A program made the position numbers and the translations under genes. A DNA stretch of 64,000 nt, from contig QNQO01005880.1 of assembly GCA_003290165.1 (NCBI GenBank), forward strand, positions 186,001 to 250,000. The letters are read 5' to 3'. The stretch comes from Berberis thunbergii. Lineage: Eukaryota; Streptophyta; Magnoliopsida; Ranunculales; Berberidaceae. Under the pieces are notes generated by a model. It was not told where the DNA came from. It saw only the letters and a list, made by a program, of their open reading frames with translations, and made no database searches. Shown piece after piece: positions 23,657 to 35,174 of the stretch; the first letter of the stretch is position 1, and each line of letters starts with the position of its first letter.

Positions 23657-23802
23657 AAAGATCATTAAGGCTTATTGTGAGATTGTTTTCAAGAAGGATG
23701 AAATTGGCTTAGAGATATTTCATATTGTATTTCCTGCTGCAATGACTTTAGTAGCCGATCCAATTGTTTTTTTGATTGACACAACATTCATCGGACATGT
23801 AG
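23657..23802 (+). pseudogene. Single exon of a MATE efflux transporter (DTX42-45/FRD3-like) fragment
   Basis: Flanked by a good acceptor (poly-T then TTTTATAG at 23656) and a donor (TGTAG|GTTTGT at 23803), the exon reads FKKDEIGLEIFHIVFPAAMT then LVADPIVFLIDTTFIGHVG. This is the first membrane segment and the ADPIxxLIDTAFIGHIG signature of the citrate-type MATE subfamily. No neighbouring exons are recognisable, so it is an isolated fragment. It lies in opposite orientation to the DUF789 pseudogene 340 bases away. MATE proteins export organic solutes by proton or sodium antiport. Confidence 0.65.
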
Positions 23803-24118
23803 GTTTGTCATTGTTTTTTTTTTCTTGTTAGTTGTACTATTAGATAGAGAATCTCTGAATCGTATGACATGAAAAACTATATTAAATTCAGGAATTTAGG
23901 TTTCGGAAATTCATCTGAATTTTTATTGCATGACCAAGGCATAAAATCAACAAGTTAGAGATGGAGAAATAAGAACATTAAACAAACTCACATGTTTCAG
24001 ACGGAGATGAAGAAGAATTGAAGAAGATATCGCAAGACGCAAGCGCATACTCAGACACAAGAGGCTCGGTTTCTCTTGCGATTTGGGATCTATGATTTTT
24101 TTGATAAGAGGGAGCAAT

Positions 24119-24275
24119 ATGAAATTTCAAGGAGGGGGGGGGGCAATATAAATTTTCAAAGGGGGGCAATAGTGAAATTTTTACTACTTTAATGGATTTT
24201 TACAAAACTTAAGGGGGTCAATTGACCCCCTTATCCAAGTAGTGGATCCGCCCATGTATGTATATATATATATGA
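24119..24275. repeat. G-rich repeat with an 18-bp perfect palindrome and AT run
   Basis: Runs of G (24136-24145, 24163-24168) are followed by GGGGGTCAATTGACCCCC (about 24213-24230), then GTGGATCCGCCC and (TA)n at 24255-24272. Such G-run plus GATCCGCCC tails are common at the edges of dispersed plant repeats, but I cannot assign a class. Confidence 0.4.
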
Positions 24276-24587
24276 GGCCCTTGGGAAATGGAGCCATTGG
24301 CGGCCACCCATGCCCAGGGACGCCCTTGCTTTAGAGACAAGACTATATTGAAAGTTCTTAAAGGTACAAAAATGGGAAATTGTAATTTTTATTAAGAATT
24401 TGGAGAGAAAAAAGTGGAAAGAGAGTTTCTTCTTGTTAGATCCGAATCTGAAAGATAAGAGAAGTTTTTTTTTGGTTTTTTACACGCACACAACGCACAG
24501 AGAACCAAATGGTCTCTCTCTCACGGCTATAATTCATCTTTCACTCTGGTAACCACGTATCCCTAAAAAATTGGTAAACCATATGTC

Positions 24588-25440
24588 AGAGAGCTTCAAC
24601 AAATAGCTCAACACGGTTTGATATGAACCCAATCATGAAGGTGACAGATCCACAAAGCACCAAAGCCATTGAAATTCCTAAAAGCAATGATGCAAACCCA
24701 GTTGGACAGACCTTAGTCAACATGGGCTAGCTCTTCTTGATGAAGAAGAGGAATAAGTGTTACATAGCATAAGAGAAGAAGACATGGGGGGAGGGGGGTA
24801 GTTGGGGTGATTTAAGGATGGCTAGAACAAGATAGCGGAGCTCATAGAAGAGCTTTATTTGTTGATATTGAGTGCTCATCATCTATACAACAAACCCCTT
24901 GAAGCTCTTTGAAACCTAGATAGAAATCAATCAAACAATCAAGGAAGAGAAGGGATTATAGCTTCTCAAGTTTGGGAATAATTTACATGGGTGAAGAATA
25001 AGAATGGTTTAGTTTGTTAACAAATTATAAGGGGATAAGTGAAGAGAAAATGATGTTTTTTGGTTTTTTTAAATTTTGGGGTTTTCTTAAAAGAAGAAGA
25101 TGAGTTGGATTTGTTGAGGGAAAAGAAGAAAGACTCAGTACAATGCACCATTGATTTCGTTCACGGTGCTTTAGTGAGAGACAAAGACTTGTGTAACAAA
25201 CAACATATAAACAGAGAAAAATTATAAGGATTTGCCTACCTGTAACTTCAAAATCGAGTTCCTCTTCTTCCACCAAATCGATGCAAGGGTTTCTCTTTTC
25301 TATCAAAATCAAAGCCCATACTAGAAGGAGGAGGAGGAGTAAGTATTGTTGCAGTCGTAATGATACAGAAGAGAGGATCATGAAGAGAAGAACTAGTGGG
25401 CTTTAGGTTTGTGGGATAAATAAGTTCTTTGTGCATATAA
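24588..25440 (-). pseudogene. Possible small membrane-protein gene relic, family not recognised
   Basis: The most coding-like part is 24731-24588 on the minus strand: MLTKVCPTGFASLLLGISMA then LVLCGSVTFMIGFISNR, ending ELFVEAL and a stop. It is a strongly hydrophobic helix pair without interruptions. Upstream, 25381-25240 encodes a leucine-rich stretch (LQQYLLLLLLLVWALILIEK) in one frame and MGFDFDRKEKPLHRFGG in another, ending near a possible donor (CAG|GTAGGC). The two parts cannot be joined with confidence. It could be a degenerate gene, a captured fragment or chance hydrophobic coding. Confidence 0.3.
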
Positions 25441-25559
25441 GAAAGACATACACGACCAATTTTTATTTCCTCACTCTTGGGTTTTTTTATTTTCTCACAC
25501 TCGGGCCGGGCTTTGGATGAAATACGATGAGATGTTAATTTTCCTCACCAAATGTATTT

Positions 25560-25747
25560 CATTTAGGCATCAAATTTCCCTCTCTTTGTTGTTTGACGAT
25601 TGAGAAATGTTTATGTGAGGAATTGGAAACAAAAATTTCACTTAAAAATAGGCGACTAGTAAAAATTCATCACCTAAAAACTAAAATGGTGACAACTTTC
25701 GAAGCGTCACATATAAGTTTGTCACCTAATGCAAATTTCTTGTAGTG
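25560..25747. mobile_element. CACTA-like terminus ending CTTGTAGTG
   Basis: The segment closes with AAATTTCTTGTAGTG (25733-25747), the same terminal motif as at 208-222. Before it are repeats of CACCTAA / GTCAC-type motifs (GGCGACTAGT, CATCACCTAAAA, GGTGACAAC, GCGTCACATA, GTCACCTAAT). This fits a subterminal repeat array. No partner terminus is visible nearby, so it is a solitary end or a diverged small element; the left boundary is approximate. Confidence 0.5.
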
Positions 25748-28080
25748 AATGGTGTAGGGTTTGGATTTTTAGTTATCTGTGAATCACGTGGAATAGACTT
25801 GCATAAAGATATTGCAAGGCTATGTAAGGGCTAAAAGTTTATCAAAGTCACATGAAGATTGAGGTGATGGTTGTAAAGGTGTAGGATATATATGGAGGTT
25901 GTGGCGGTGAAGGGATATGCTCTTGAGTGCTTCATTGCATTTGGTGCAAGTAAATAGCATATTCTTCCTCGAAGTCAAACAACTCCTCTATCAAACTAGC
26001 AATCCTTTTTTTGATTTTAACTATAGTCATAAAATGAAGAACGTTGACATTGCGAGGAAGAGAAGAAGAAAGGAAGAAGAAAAGAAAAAAGACAAACATG
26101 AAGAGAAAGATAGAAATTAGGAAAAATAATAGGATGATAATTCGTTTACAAAATAAGAAATTAGAGCTCGTTATATATCCATCCTAGTAACTTCTAATCT
26201 TCCTAACATTGAAAACAAATTTTCTAACCTATCTATAATATAAATGCAACTTCTTAAACTCATTATAACTCAATTTGGATACTTTTAGGCACTTCTAAAT
26301 TTGTCTCAAATAAGATAAACGAGAATTTATTAAAATAGAAACTTCATGATTTACTTTTAATTCTGAAATAATCAACTTAATATTAATTGAAATAAGAAAA
26401 AATTTAATTTTCTAGAATTAAAAAAATATTGATATTTTAGATCTTCTGCATCACCTTCTTACACAGTTTAATAACGTAATTAGGGATATTTTTTTTACCA
26501 AATACCAATAAGAAAAAGTGTTATGTGCACACCTTTTCTTTTATCTGTGTTCCTCTTGTTGGATAACATTTGCAAATTGTAGCAATAGGTGATTTTAAAA
26601 GCTAAACCCCATGGTAGTGATTGGGAAAGTGAATCCTAGCAATTTTTGAAACATATGTTTTAATGCTCTATAATTAGGAAATGAAAAGCTACCTTTATGG
26701 GCTACTTGATGATTTCATATAAGCATTAATTGCAAATTAAGCAACAAAGTATCCTAGTTAGGTCGCTAGACCATTTTTTTTTATTTCTCAACCATTTTGA
26801 AAACATCAAAGCCTTAAGATTTAACATGCACTTGGTACAATGCATTTTGCAAACTAAAGTAATTGAATACATAACCAATTTTACAAGGTGTTATGTAAAA
26901 AAATGTAATCATATTTGTTTGGAACAAACCAAGTGATGAACCTAATTATCTACATCAAAAAACTTATTATAAAATGCATAGTATAGATAAACTATATTAA
27001 AATAAGAACCTGGATATCATCTTAGTTACACAAAAGGTACATCACATCGTTAATTTTGTATACAATAAATTATGATGAATTTGTGAAATATCAATCATAA
27101 TCACATTCTATAAAAATAGTACTAGTAAACAAACTCAAATTAGTCATCCACATCCAAAAAATCATTTCATTTAATCACAATTTATGGTGGTGGACTTTAA
27201 TTCCTAAATTAAAAAAATGACTTGAGGGGACTACCACATTAGTAGATTTCTTATGCTTGCAATGTTTATTCAAAAATCATTTTTCTTTGGTCAAAATTTA
27301 TGTCTTAAATCCATCCACCCATTTAAACTCATTAAATATACGAGATTTCAATGAGATTATATTTATATCCAAGGTTCACCTTTACAATGAGATGCTTTAT
27401 GAATAACATTTATCTCAAACAAGTGATATTACACGATTGATTGTGCTTTAATTAAAAAATTGTCTAGATTTACCTTTCAAATTTTCTATCAAAATGGTGG
27501 CCTTTATATTGCTTATCTAAAATTTTGCAAATTATATGTTTTTTTTATAATAAATTTAAATCTGGGATAAGATCTCATATTTCAAAATACGCAATTCTAA
27601 GATAAGTTTTTCAAAAATAATTAAATAAATAAAGAAACTATGAGTTGTACAATGGATATAAAAGTGGTCTCTCTATTCGTTGTCAACTTGGCAAAAATAC
27701 ATAAATGCATTTAGTGCTCGATGAGCCACAACCAGAAAAGAACGACTACTATTCAATTTCACAAACTTTTCTAATATCTAGGTTCATCTACGGTCAATGC
27801 AGAGGGGAAGACAATCAAACCAAGCTGACAACAATTCCATTCAGTCTATGTTCTTTTACGTTACAACCCTCCCACATGGGTTGTTTTACATTACAACTGA
27901 ATTTGTCACCATAGTAACAGTCGGTTTTACTCTCATGATGGTCTTTCTGTCTTTCCCCAAATCAAATAAAAACAAAAATACTTGTGTTTTTTTCGCTCTC
28001 ATGATGGTTTTTGTATTGTAGTATTATGTATAACCAAGGGAGATACGCTCATGTTATTCTTCTTGTTCTCACAGTGACTC
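25748..28080. other. AT-rich intergenic sequence, nothing assigned
   Basis: Very AT-rich sequence with homopolymer runs and short chance ORFs. I see no family signature, terminal repeat or RNA gene. Confidence 0.5.
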
Positions 28081-28190
28081 ACTTCTTCATCTTCGTTTGT
28101 CTCTCACTCTTGCTGTTTTTGTTCTTCTTCTTTCTCTGTTTCTCTCGCGGTAGATCGAGCAAAGGAAATTATGACTAGAGCTAGTCGCAA
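28081..28190 (+). other. Candidate 5' untranslated region and first coding exon
   Basis: A pyrimidine-rich run (CTTCTTCTTTCTCTGTTTCTC) is followed by ATGACTAGAGCTAGTCGCAAG and then GTTTGCTTT, a possible donor, with a long T-rich intron-like region behind. This looks like a plant leader with a tiny first exon (MTRASRK). No downstream exon is convincing. It is weak evidence for a gene and may be a relic. Confidence 0.2.
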
Positions 28191-29902
28191 GGTTTGCTTT
28201 CAATTCTTCTCCATTTCTTTAATGCTCACAAATTTAGCATTTTTAGTTATTTTTTTGTATCACTGTTGTGGTTAAATTTAACATGGTTTGGTTATTGATG
28301 ACTACAATGTTTAAGTATTTTAATTGCATGATACTGATTAAAGCAAGGACCCTAATAATTTAGGGTTTTTGGTGGTGAAGTTATGTTTGACGAAGTGTGG
28401 AGTTTTTGAAAGTTTTTTTTAAAGTTTGAAGATCGGTAATTTGAATGGTTTTGGTTGATTCAATGTAGATTGTTCATGCTATTAAGGAAGGATCTTACAG
28501 ATATAATCTTTAGTGAAGATCCTTCTATACTTGCACGATCCTTAAGATATGGTCTTGGGTATAGTTTTCTAGTATGATCTGATCTGATCTTGTAGATAAT
28601 TTCTCAATAATTCTCCTATGATTGATAACAACGCAAGCTAATTTAAGCAGTGATTTTGTAAAATTTGTTTCTTGGGCAATTTTGCATGATTTGCTTCTTG
28701 GCTGAATTTGCATTGAAAAGCAAGCAAATGTTTTAAGAGGAACTTTGATTGCTAGCAATCAAGTTCGTGTTTTCAAAGAGATTTAATTAATAATTTATAT
28801 GTGGGGGAAGTAAATTGTTCGACTTCTTTAGATTTTGTGTTTTAGTGGGTTGTATAAATTTGGGACTCTTGTTTCTAGTTGATTAATTTTTTAACTAGTG
28901 ATCTCCTTCATGTTCTTAATTGGCAAAATAACATTTTGGATGATATTTGATGTGTGAAATTTTTTAATCCATGGGGGAACTGCAAAAGTTACAATTGTGT
29001 TGGAAGATCTATACAATGAAAGATTGTACTGTGTTTTGCAATAATAACAAAGACATGAGTGTCGACAAGGTTGAATGTGTTCGATATGATGATGGCTCAT
29101 TTAAAATCCATGCCTTGCAAATTGGCGCGATGTTCGTATTTTTCTTTTTTTGATAAGAAGTTGTAAGATCTTTAACAATGATTTGTTGCAGGCATCATAG
29201 GATCTTGTCGTTATGCCTCAAATTGCTTACGTAGTATATCATTCCCTTTATTCTAGTTTTTCCTTCGTCGTGTGCCCCTTTTTTCATGTTATTTTGGTTA
29301 ACAAGTTCCTAGTTGATTTTGGTATTACTTATACCACTTACAATACACTTTACAACGTTGTTGATTTCTGCCCTTTTTGGAGGAAACGACATTCATTCCT
29401 AGATTTGGCCAAAAAAACTGTTAGAATTTGATTTTTCGTAGAAAAATAAAAGTTTCCCACCTGCATGATATGACTTAAACCATTATAAATATGAGTTTTT
29501 CATGAAACATGTATCGAACCCTCTACAGAACCAATCTGGGAAAATGAATATGACTGGTGCATAGTCTCTGTTTCTATTTCTCAGGATATGATTCGGCAAT
29601 TCACGGGCATATGGTTGTGTTCATTAATTATAAATTTTTATCCATATGATAAATATGAAACTTATGATGTATGCAATCAATTCTAATAGTGTGCTATATT
29701 CACTAAGAAATTGCAAACATCTACGAATAATAATAAACTACTAGGTTATAAACTAGAGTTTTATTGTTTACGTAGGCTATTTTTTCAAATAGCAAGAGAC
29801 CAAGTGTCACACAAGTATCTTTGTTGTGTCGGACATGGATGTGAGTACACTATTCTTTCAGAGGTATCCGCACAACCCAACTTAGTATCAAACAAAACCT
29901 AA
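28191..29902. other. Unassigned AT-rich sequence
   Basis: Short ORFs on both strands (for example 28525-28758 minus, 28971-29153 plus) show no recognisable motif. A locally repetitive stretch with AAGGATC / GATCCTT and GATCTGATCTGATCTTG lies at 28480-28600. No transposon terminus is seen. Confidence 0.4.
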
Positions 29903-30491
29903 GTGTTATGTTATCCTCGTGCAATTATGACTCTTATAAAGATACCTTATTAAAAACTCAACATGCATTTGAAAATGACAAGAAATGGGATTGGAAAAAA
30001 AGGGCTAGAAAAGAAACATGTCAAATGCACACTATAATTTTGATAAAATATCCATTTAGCATAGTAAAGGTTGACATTTGAAAGAATTCCAAAGCTATTA
30101 GGAAGTCACTTATGTTTTGTCATGATTGTCCTACATGGTCAATGCTCGTTTCCTCCTTGTTATGAATAGATGTAGATTGATAGACAAAGATGCAAAAGGT
30201 TTATATACTTGGTATTAGTCATATATGTTGTAGGAATTTTTATTACAAAGGTTGTTTTCTATTTCCTTAAGGCACGTTGTAGTAGTTATGGGGTTTGAAT
30301 ATCGTCTTGTGAATTGGGCAAGATTGTTAGTGTTCTCTAATCCTTTGTGGGATATCTTTTCATTCCCTCATCTCCACATCATAAGCGAGGTGTCGAGGTG
30401 TTGCCACGACAAAGCCTTTTTCAACGATACAATTTATAGATATCTACTAATTTGAACTTTTTTTTCATGTTGGTGTGTGAAAATGAACTAG
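29903..30491 (+). repeat. Copy A of a 570-590 bp inverted duplicated segment
   Basis: This segment is repeated in reverse at 46950-47521 with high identity, for example GACTCTTATAAAGATACCTT, GGTTTATATACTTGGTATTA and GTGTCGAGGTGTTGCCACGA occur in both. An indel distinguishes them near 30010-30060. It runs straight into the CACTACACC terminus at 30492. I see no coding function. Confidence 0.85.
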
Positions 30492-30835
30492 CACTACACC
30501 AAAAATACCCATTAGCAACGGTTTTAAACCGTGGGGGTAACCCATTGTCACGGCTTAGAGCCGTGGGCTATAGAGGCGTCGCTAAATCCTCAGTAACGGC
30601 TAAAAATCGTGGAAAAACAATTAGCAACGGTTTTATGCTCGAGGACGGTTGATGATTTAACCACGGTTATAAATCGTTGTAAAGATGTTAGCCACGGTTC
30701 TAAGCCATTGCAAAAGTTTTAGCCACGGTTTTAAGCCGTGGCCAGTCCTAGCCATGGTTATAAGCCGTGGCAAGTCATGGCCACGATTCTGAGCCTTTGC
30801 AATATTGTTAGCCACGGTTCTAGGCCGTTGCAAAT
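30492..30835. repeat. Terminal inverted repeat and subterminal palindromic repeats of CACTA element A
   Basis: Copies of AGCAACGGTTTTAAACCGT, GCCACGGTTCTAAGCC, GCCACGGTTTTAAGCCGTGG and variants follow at 20-40 bp spacing. Each unit is itself a near-palindrome with AACGG/CCGTT or CACGG/CCGTG arms. Such arrays are binding sites for the accessory transposase protein in CACTA elements. Confidence 0.8.
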
Positions 30836-30934
30836 TTTTTTTATTTTTTTTGCTATCAAATGACTTTTGATTACATCTTATAGGTAAGTATAATTCAGCA
30901 CGTGCATCAAGTAAATAAAATTTAATATGATTTT

Positions 30935-31760
30935 TATTATATTTAATACTTATAAAAAATTGACTTACAAACGCTACGGTGGTACATTACGACATTACCC
31001 GTATTAAATCCAAAACAATAGAAAAAACCTGTCCTTAAAACAATTGCCATGACAAAGACAGAACTTAAAACATCAAAAAGACTTGAGGCCAAAACAAATG
31101 ACCCAACCAGATTGCGCGTAAATCTGCCCAAGCAGCCAGCACATGCTGAAACACCAACGCCATTTGAATAATCACCCTGAAAAACAGCCAACAGAATGCT
31201 GCATCGTACCCTCGCGAACTGTGTTTCGCAGCAGCATGCAGTAACCATTCCTCGCATCCACCATCTCGAAGCTGGGCACAACAACAACATCTCCTCAACA
31301 GGCCGCAGCATCTCAGTAGGCCGCAGAAAACCATCAGTCCGCAACATCTCAGCTCCCAGCATACACTCTGTTTTGAAACAGAGTGTTCCAGCCAACAACC
31401 TGTTGGATGTGGTACTAGAGTGTACGTGCGCTGCAAGCCTGCTCGACGCACATCCTCGCTCCTGCATAAAAAAAACAGCATCCTATACACCAGAGAAATG
31501 CACAGCTCCAGTGCGTACCGCGCACTTGCAGTCCAGCACGTATAGCATGCTGACTCATTGTGATTCCCGCAACTGCCTCTCCTACAATGCCCCTGCAGTC
31601 CAAAACAGACCCGCAAACAGAACTTGTTGTCGAGCAGCAATACGCAAGAAACTGTCCGCATTCCGTCAGACCATCCTCGACCCAGATGAACCTTGTTCGA
31701 CGCCACAGACTGCCCCAACCTGTTCCTCGCACTGGTGAAATCCTGACCTCTATGCGCATG
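30935..31760 (-). mobile_element. 5'-truncated LINE 3' end inserted in CACTA element A
   Basis: Read in reverse it ends with GTTTTGGATTTAATACGGGT then AATGTCGTAATGTACCACCG, followed by an AT-rich tail (TATTAAATATAATAAAA). This is the same module as at 21167-21240 in the complete LINE. Upstream is the same kind of GC/TG-rich untranslated sequence (CATGCTGCTGCGAAACACAG, GGCTGCTTGGGCAGATTT). There is no RNase H, so it is strongly 5'-truncated. ORFs of 114-217 codons on both strands are compositional. Confidence 0.65.
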
Positions 31761-32084
31761 TAAGTTATGAACTGAAATTTAAATTAAGTGTCAAAGAGTT
31801 AGTATTTTTTATGATCGGCTGTAACTTATGATCTGAAAATGTATATTGTGATAGAATGTTCAAGAATATCACCTGCTGACGATAAGTGATTTTTCACTAT
31901 TTCTGTTGTGAAAGCAATTAGAGGCAGTTAGAGTCTTGCAAAATGAATGGATTGTGCACGTTTGAGGCTCTGGTAGTGGAGGATCTGCGCTGGTAACTTC
32001 AGTTTGCTGATCCACAATGCAGATGAATAATAAATACACACAAGCGTGATGAGAAGGAAGAGAGATGAGTGAAATGTTGACAAA

Positions 32085-33276
<1,192 letters not shown>

Positions 33277-33277
33277 C

Positions 33278-34325
33278 AAGGTGCTTTAAAAACCTTGGTC
33301 AAAATAAAGACTTGGGGAACAATACAATCTGACCTATGCCTTTTATGCTCATGCGAACCTGAGATAGAGGATCATTTATTCTTCAAATGTGCCTGCACTC
33401 AAGAAGTTTGGAAGCACATTCTCTACTGGCTTTGCTACACTAGGCTCGTCAAGGGATGGGAAGATGAGCTACAATAGTGTATACTACACTTCAGGAGCTG
33501 TGACTTGAGCTCGCTAGTGAAGAAAATGTCTCGTAATGCTACAATTTATCATCTGTGGGCTGAATGCAATAGACGAGTGCATCAGCAAACTTGTAAAGTG
33601 GTGAGTGAGATTGTAAGACACATACCCAAAGATGTTAGGATGCGATTCAGCACTCCTGACCTCAAAACAGAGGATACCCAGTCCGACAGACAGTTACTGG
33701 AGCGATGGGGAATTGATGATCAATATAAGCTACCTAATCCTATTACTTGTGCTTGGGAGAGACCGAAGACAGGGTGGGTTAAACTAAACTCTGATTGCTC
33801 TAAACAAGGAATGATAGGTGGATATGGAGCTATCATTCGCAATGAGTTAGTCGAGGCTATTGTTGCATGCTCAAGAGATGATCAAGCTCAGTCAGTAATA
33901 AAACATGAACTTCAGGGACTTGAAGTTGGCCTCAAATTGGTGAAATCTCATGGAGTGACTAAGCTAGAGATTAGCACGGATTCACGCAATATGTATCTAT
34001 AGCTTACAAATCTTAGAAGTGTATCCTGGGATCTTCGACATACTCATGGTCGAATAAAAAAGGAGTTGGATCAGTTGAAACAATACAGAATAAATCACCA
34101 CTTTCGAGAAACCAATAAGGCAACAAACTTCTTAGCCAAGCTATACCTTAATCAAAAATTTGTTGAATTCACTCTTAGTTCCTTCGCAGAGGATTTGAAA
34201 AAAAATTGTGTATGAGGATAGTGTTGGGAAACAGTATCTACGAATGTAACACTCCTTTTTCTTTAGGTTCAGGGATCCTTTAATAAACCCTGTTCAATTT
34301 TAAAAAAAAATTAATAAAAAAAATA
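33278..34325 (+). mobile_element. 5'-truncated LINE of a second family (zf-RVT plus RNase H)
   Basis: It begins within the zf-RVT domain (TWGTIQSDLCLLC, EDHLFFKCACTQEVWKHILY) and passes a stop at 33477. It continues as a 165-codon frame with the RNase H core: GWVKLNSDCSKQGMIGGYGA (D), IKHELQGLEVGLKLV (E), ISTDSRNMYL (D). After a further stop, RETNKATNFLAKLYL is the terminal motif. A short untranslated region ends in A-rich sequence at 34299-34328. Its proteins differ from the two larger LINEs. It interrupts the DEAH-helicase fragment. Confidence 0.8.
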
Positions 34326-34422
34326 AAAACATAAAATTCTGCTTGATAGTATAGTGCATTGGAAATTAGAGAAAAAAAAAACATGTTCAACATCACGATA
34401 CAACATTACATTACCTTTCATC

Positions 34423-34471
34423 TGAATTCCTTGCATCAGGGGCCGAGGCAGATACTTCATGATCCTGGAAA
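34423..34471 (-). pseudogene. Unassigned captured exon (part 2) next to nested insertion
   Basis: Minus strand: TTTCTTTCTTTTCCAG acceptor, then an exon reading IMKYLPRPLMQGIQMK, then AAAG|GTAATG donor. It follows, after the intron beginning GTAAGTTTT at 34550, the exon at 44324-44460 once the nested CACTA is set aside. I do not recognise the family. Confidence 0.35.
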
Positions 34472-34552
34472 AGAAAGAAAAGTCACTCACATACATAAAG
34501 TAATAATAGATGATAAAAGTAGGTAGGATTGTTGAAGGATAAAACTTACCAT

Positions 34553-34920
34553 CACTACACCAAAAGACCAGTTTAGCTACGCCGAGCTGGCCACGGTTTT
34601 AAACAATTGGTTTATTTGCCACGGCCAAAAACCGTAGCTATAGGTACCAACAACTTAAAACCGTGGGTAAAAAAAACCCTGGCCACTGCTTAAAACCGTT
34701 GTTATATTTGGCACGGCTAAAAACCGTGGCTATTAGTAGCAACGATTCAAAACCGTGGGTATTATTAGCAACGGCTCAAAACCGTTGCAAAAAACAATTT
34801 AGCAACGGTTCTAAACCATGGCTAGATCAAGCAACGGCTCAAAACCGTTGCAAAAAAAAATTTAGCAACGGTTCTAAACCGTGGCTAGTTCTAGCAACGG
34901 CTCAAAACCGTGGCTACATG
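34553..34920. repeat. Left terminal and subterminal repeats of the complete CACTA
   Basis: After CACTACACCAAAA the units are AGCAACGGCTCAAAACCGTTGC, GGCACGGCTAAAAACCGTGGC, AGCAACGGTTCTAAACCGTGGC and similar, about ten in 330 bp. Apart from the first 14 bases the sequence differs from the right end, so left and right ends can be told apart. Confidence 0.85.
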
Positions 34921-34937
34921 AAAAGCTGAAAAAAAGC

Positions 34938-35118
34938 TTCCCTCCCCTCCACAAACCTGCTCCTTCCCTCGACTGACTTCCATCCTCAACTTCCATCGAC
35001 TTCCTTCGACTTACATCGACCGTCTCCTTCCCTGCTTCCTCCCTTGACTTCCCTCCTCCCCTCCTTCCCTGCTCCTCCCTCGACTTCCCTCCTCCCCTCC
35101 TTCCCTGGTCTTCCCTCC
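34938..35118. repeat. Pyrimidine-rich tandem repeat (CCTCCCTCGACTTC units)
   Basis: Imperfect repetition of TTCCCTCGACTTCC and CTCCCCTCCTTCCCTG. It lies directly downstream of the left subterminal array, where the CACTA promoter and leader would be. It could be untranslated leader; a possible donor ACAG|GTACTC follows at 35172. Confidence 0.6.
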
Positions 35119-35174
35119 TTAGTACTCGGCGTCTTCAAAATTGATCAGCCACTACAACCATTCTCTCATACAGG

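Noticed and set aside
23978..24169. 63-codon minus ORF next to the DUF789 pseudogene as its first exon
   Set aside because: It includes G-run repeat sequence and shows no similarity or clear splice site.
26000..26120. Lys/Glu-rich ORF as a nuclear protein
   Set aside because: Low-complexity purine-rich sequence without flanking coding signal.
30943..31759. ORFs up to 217 codons (Cys/Trp-rich) on both strands
   Set aside because: Same LINE untranslated module as at 20.5-21.2 kb; the ORFs are not conserved between the copies.
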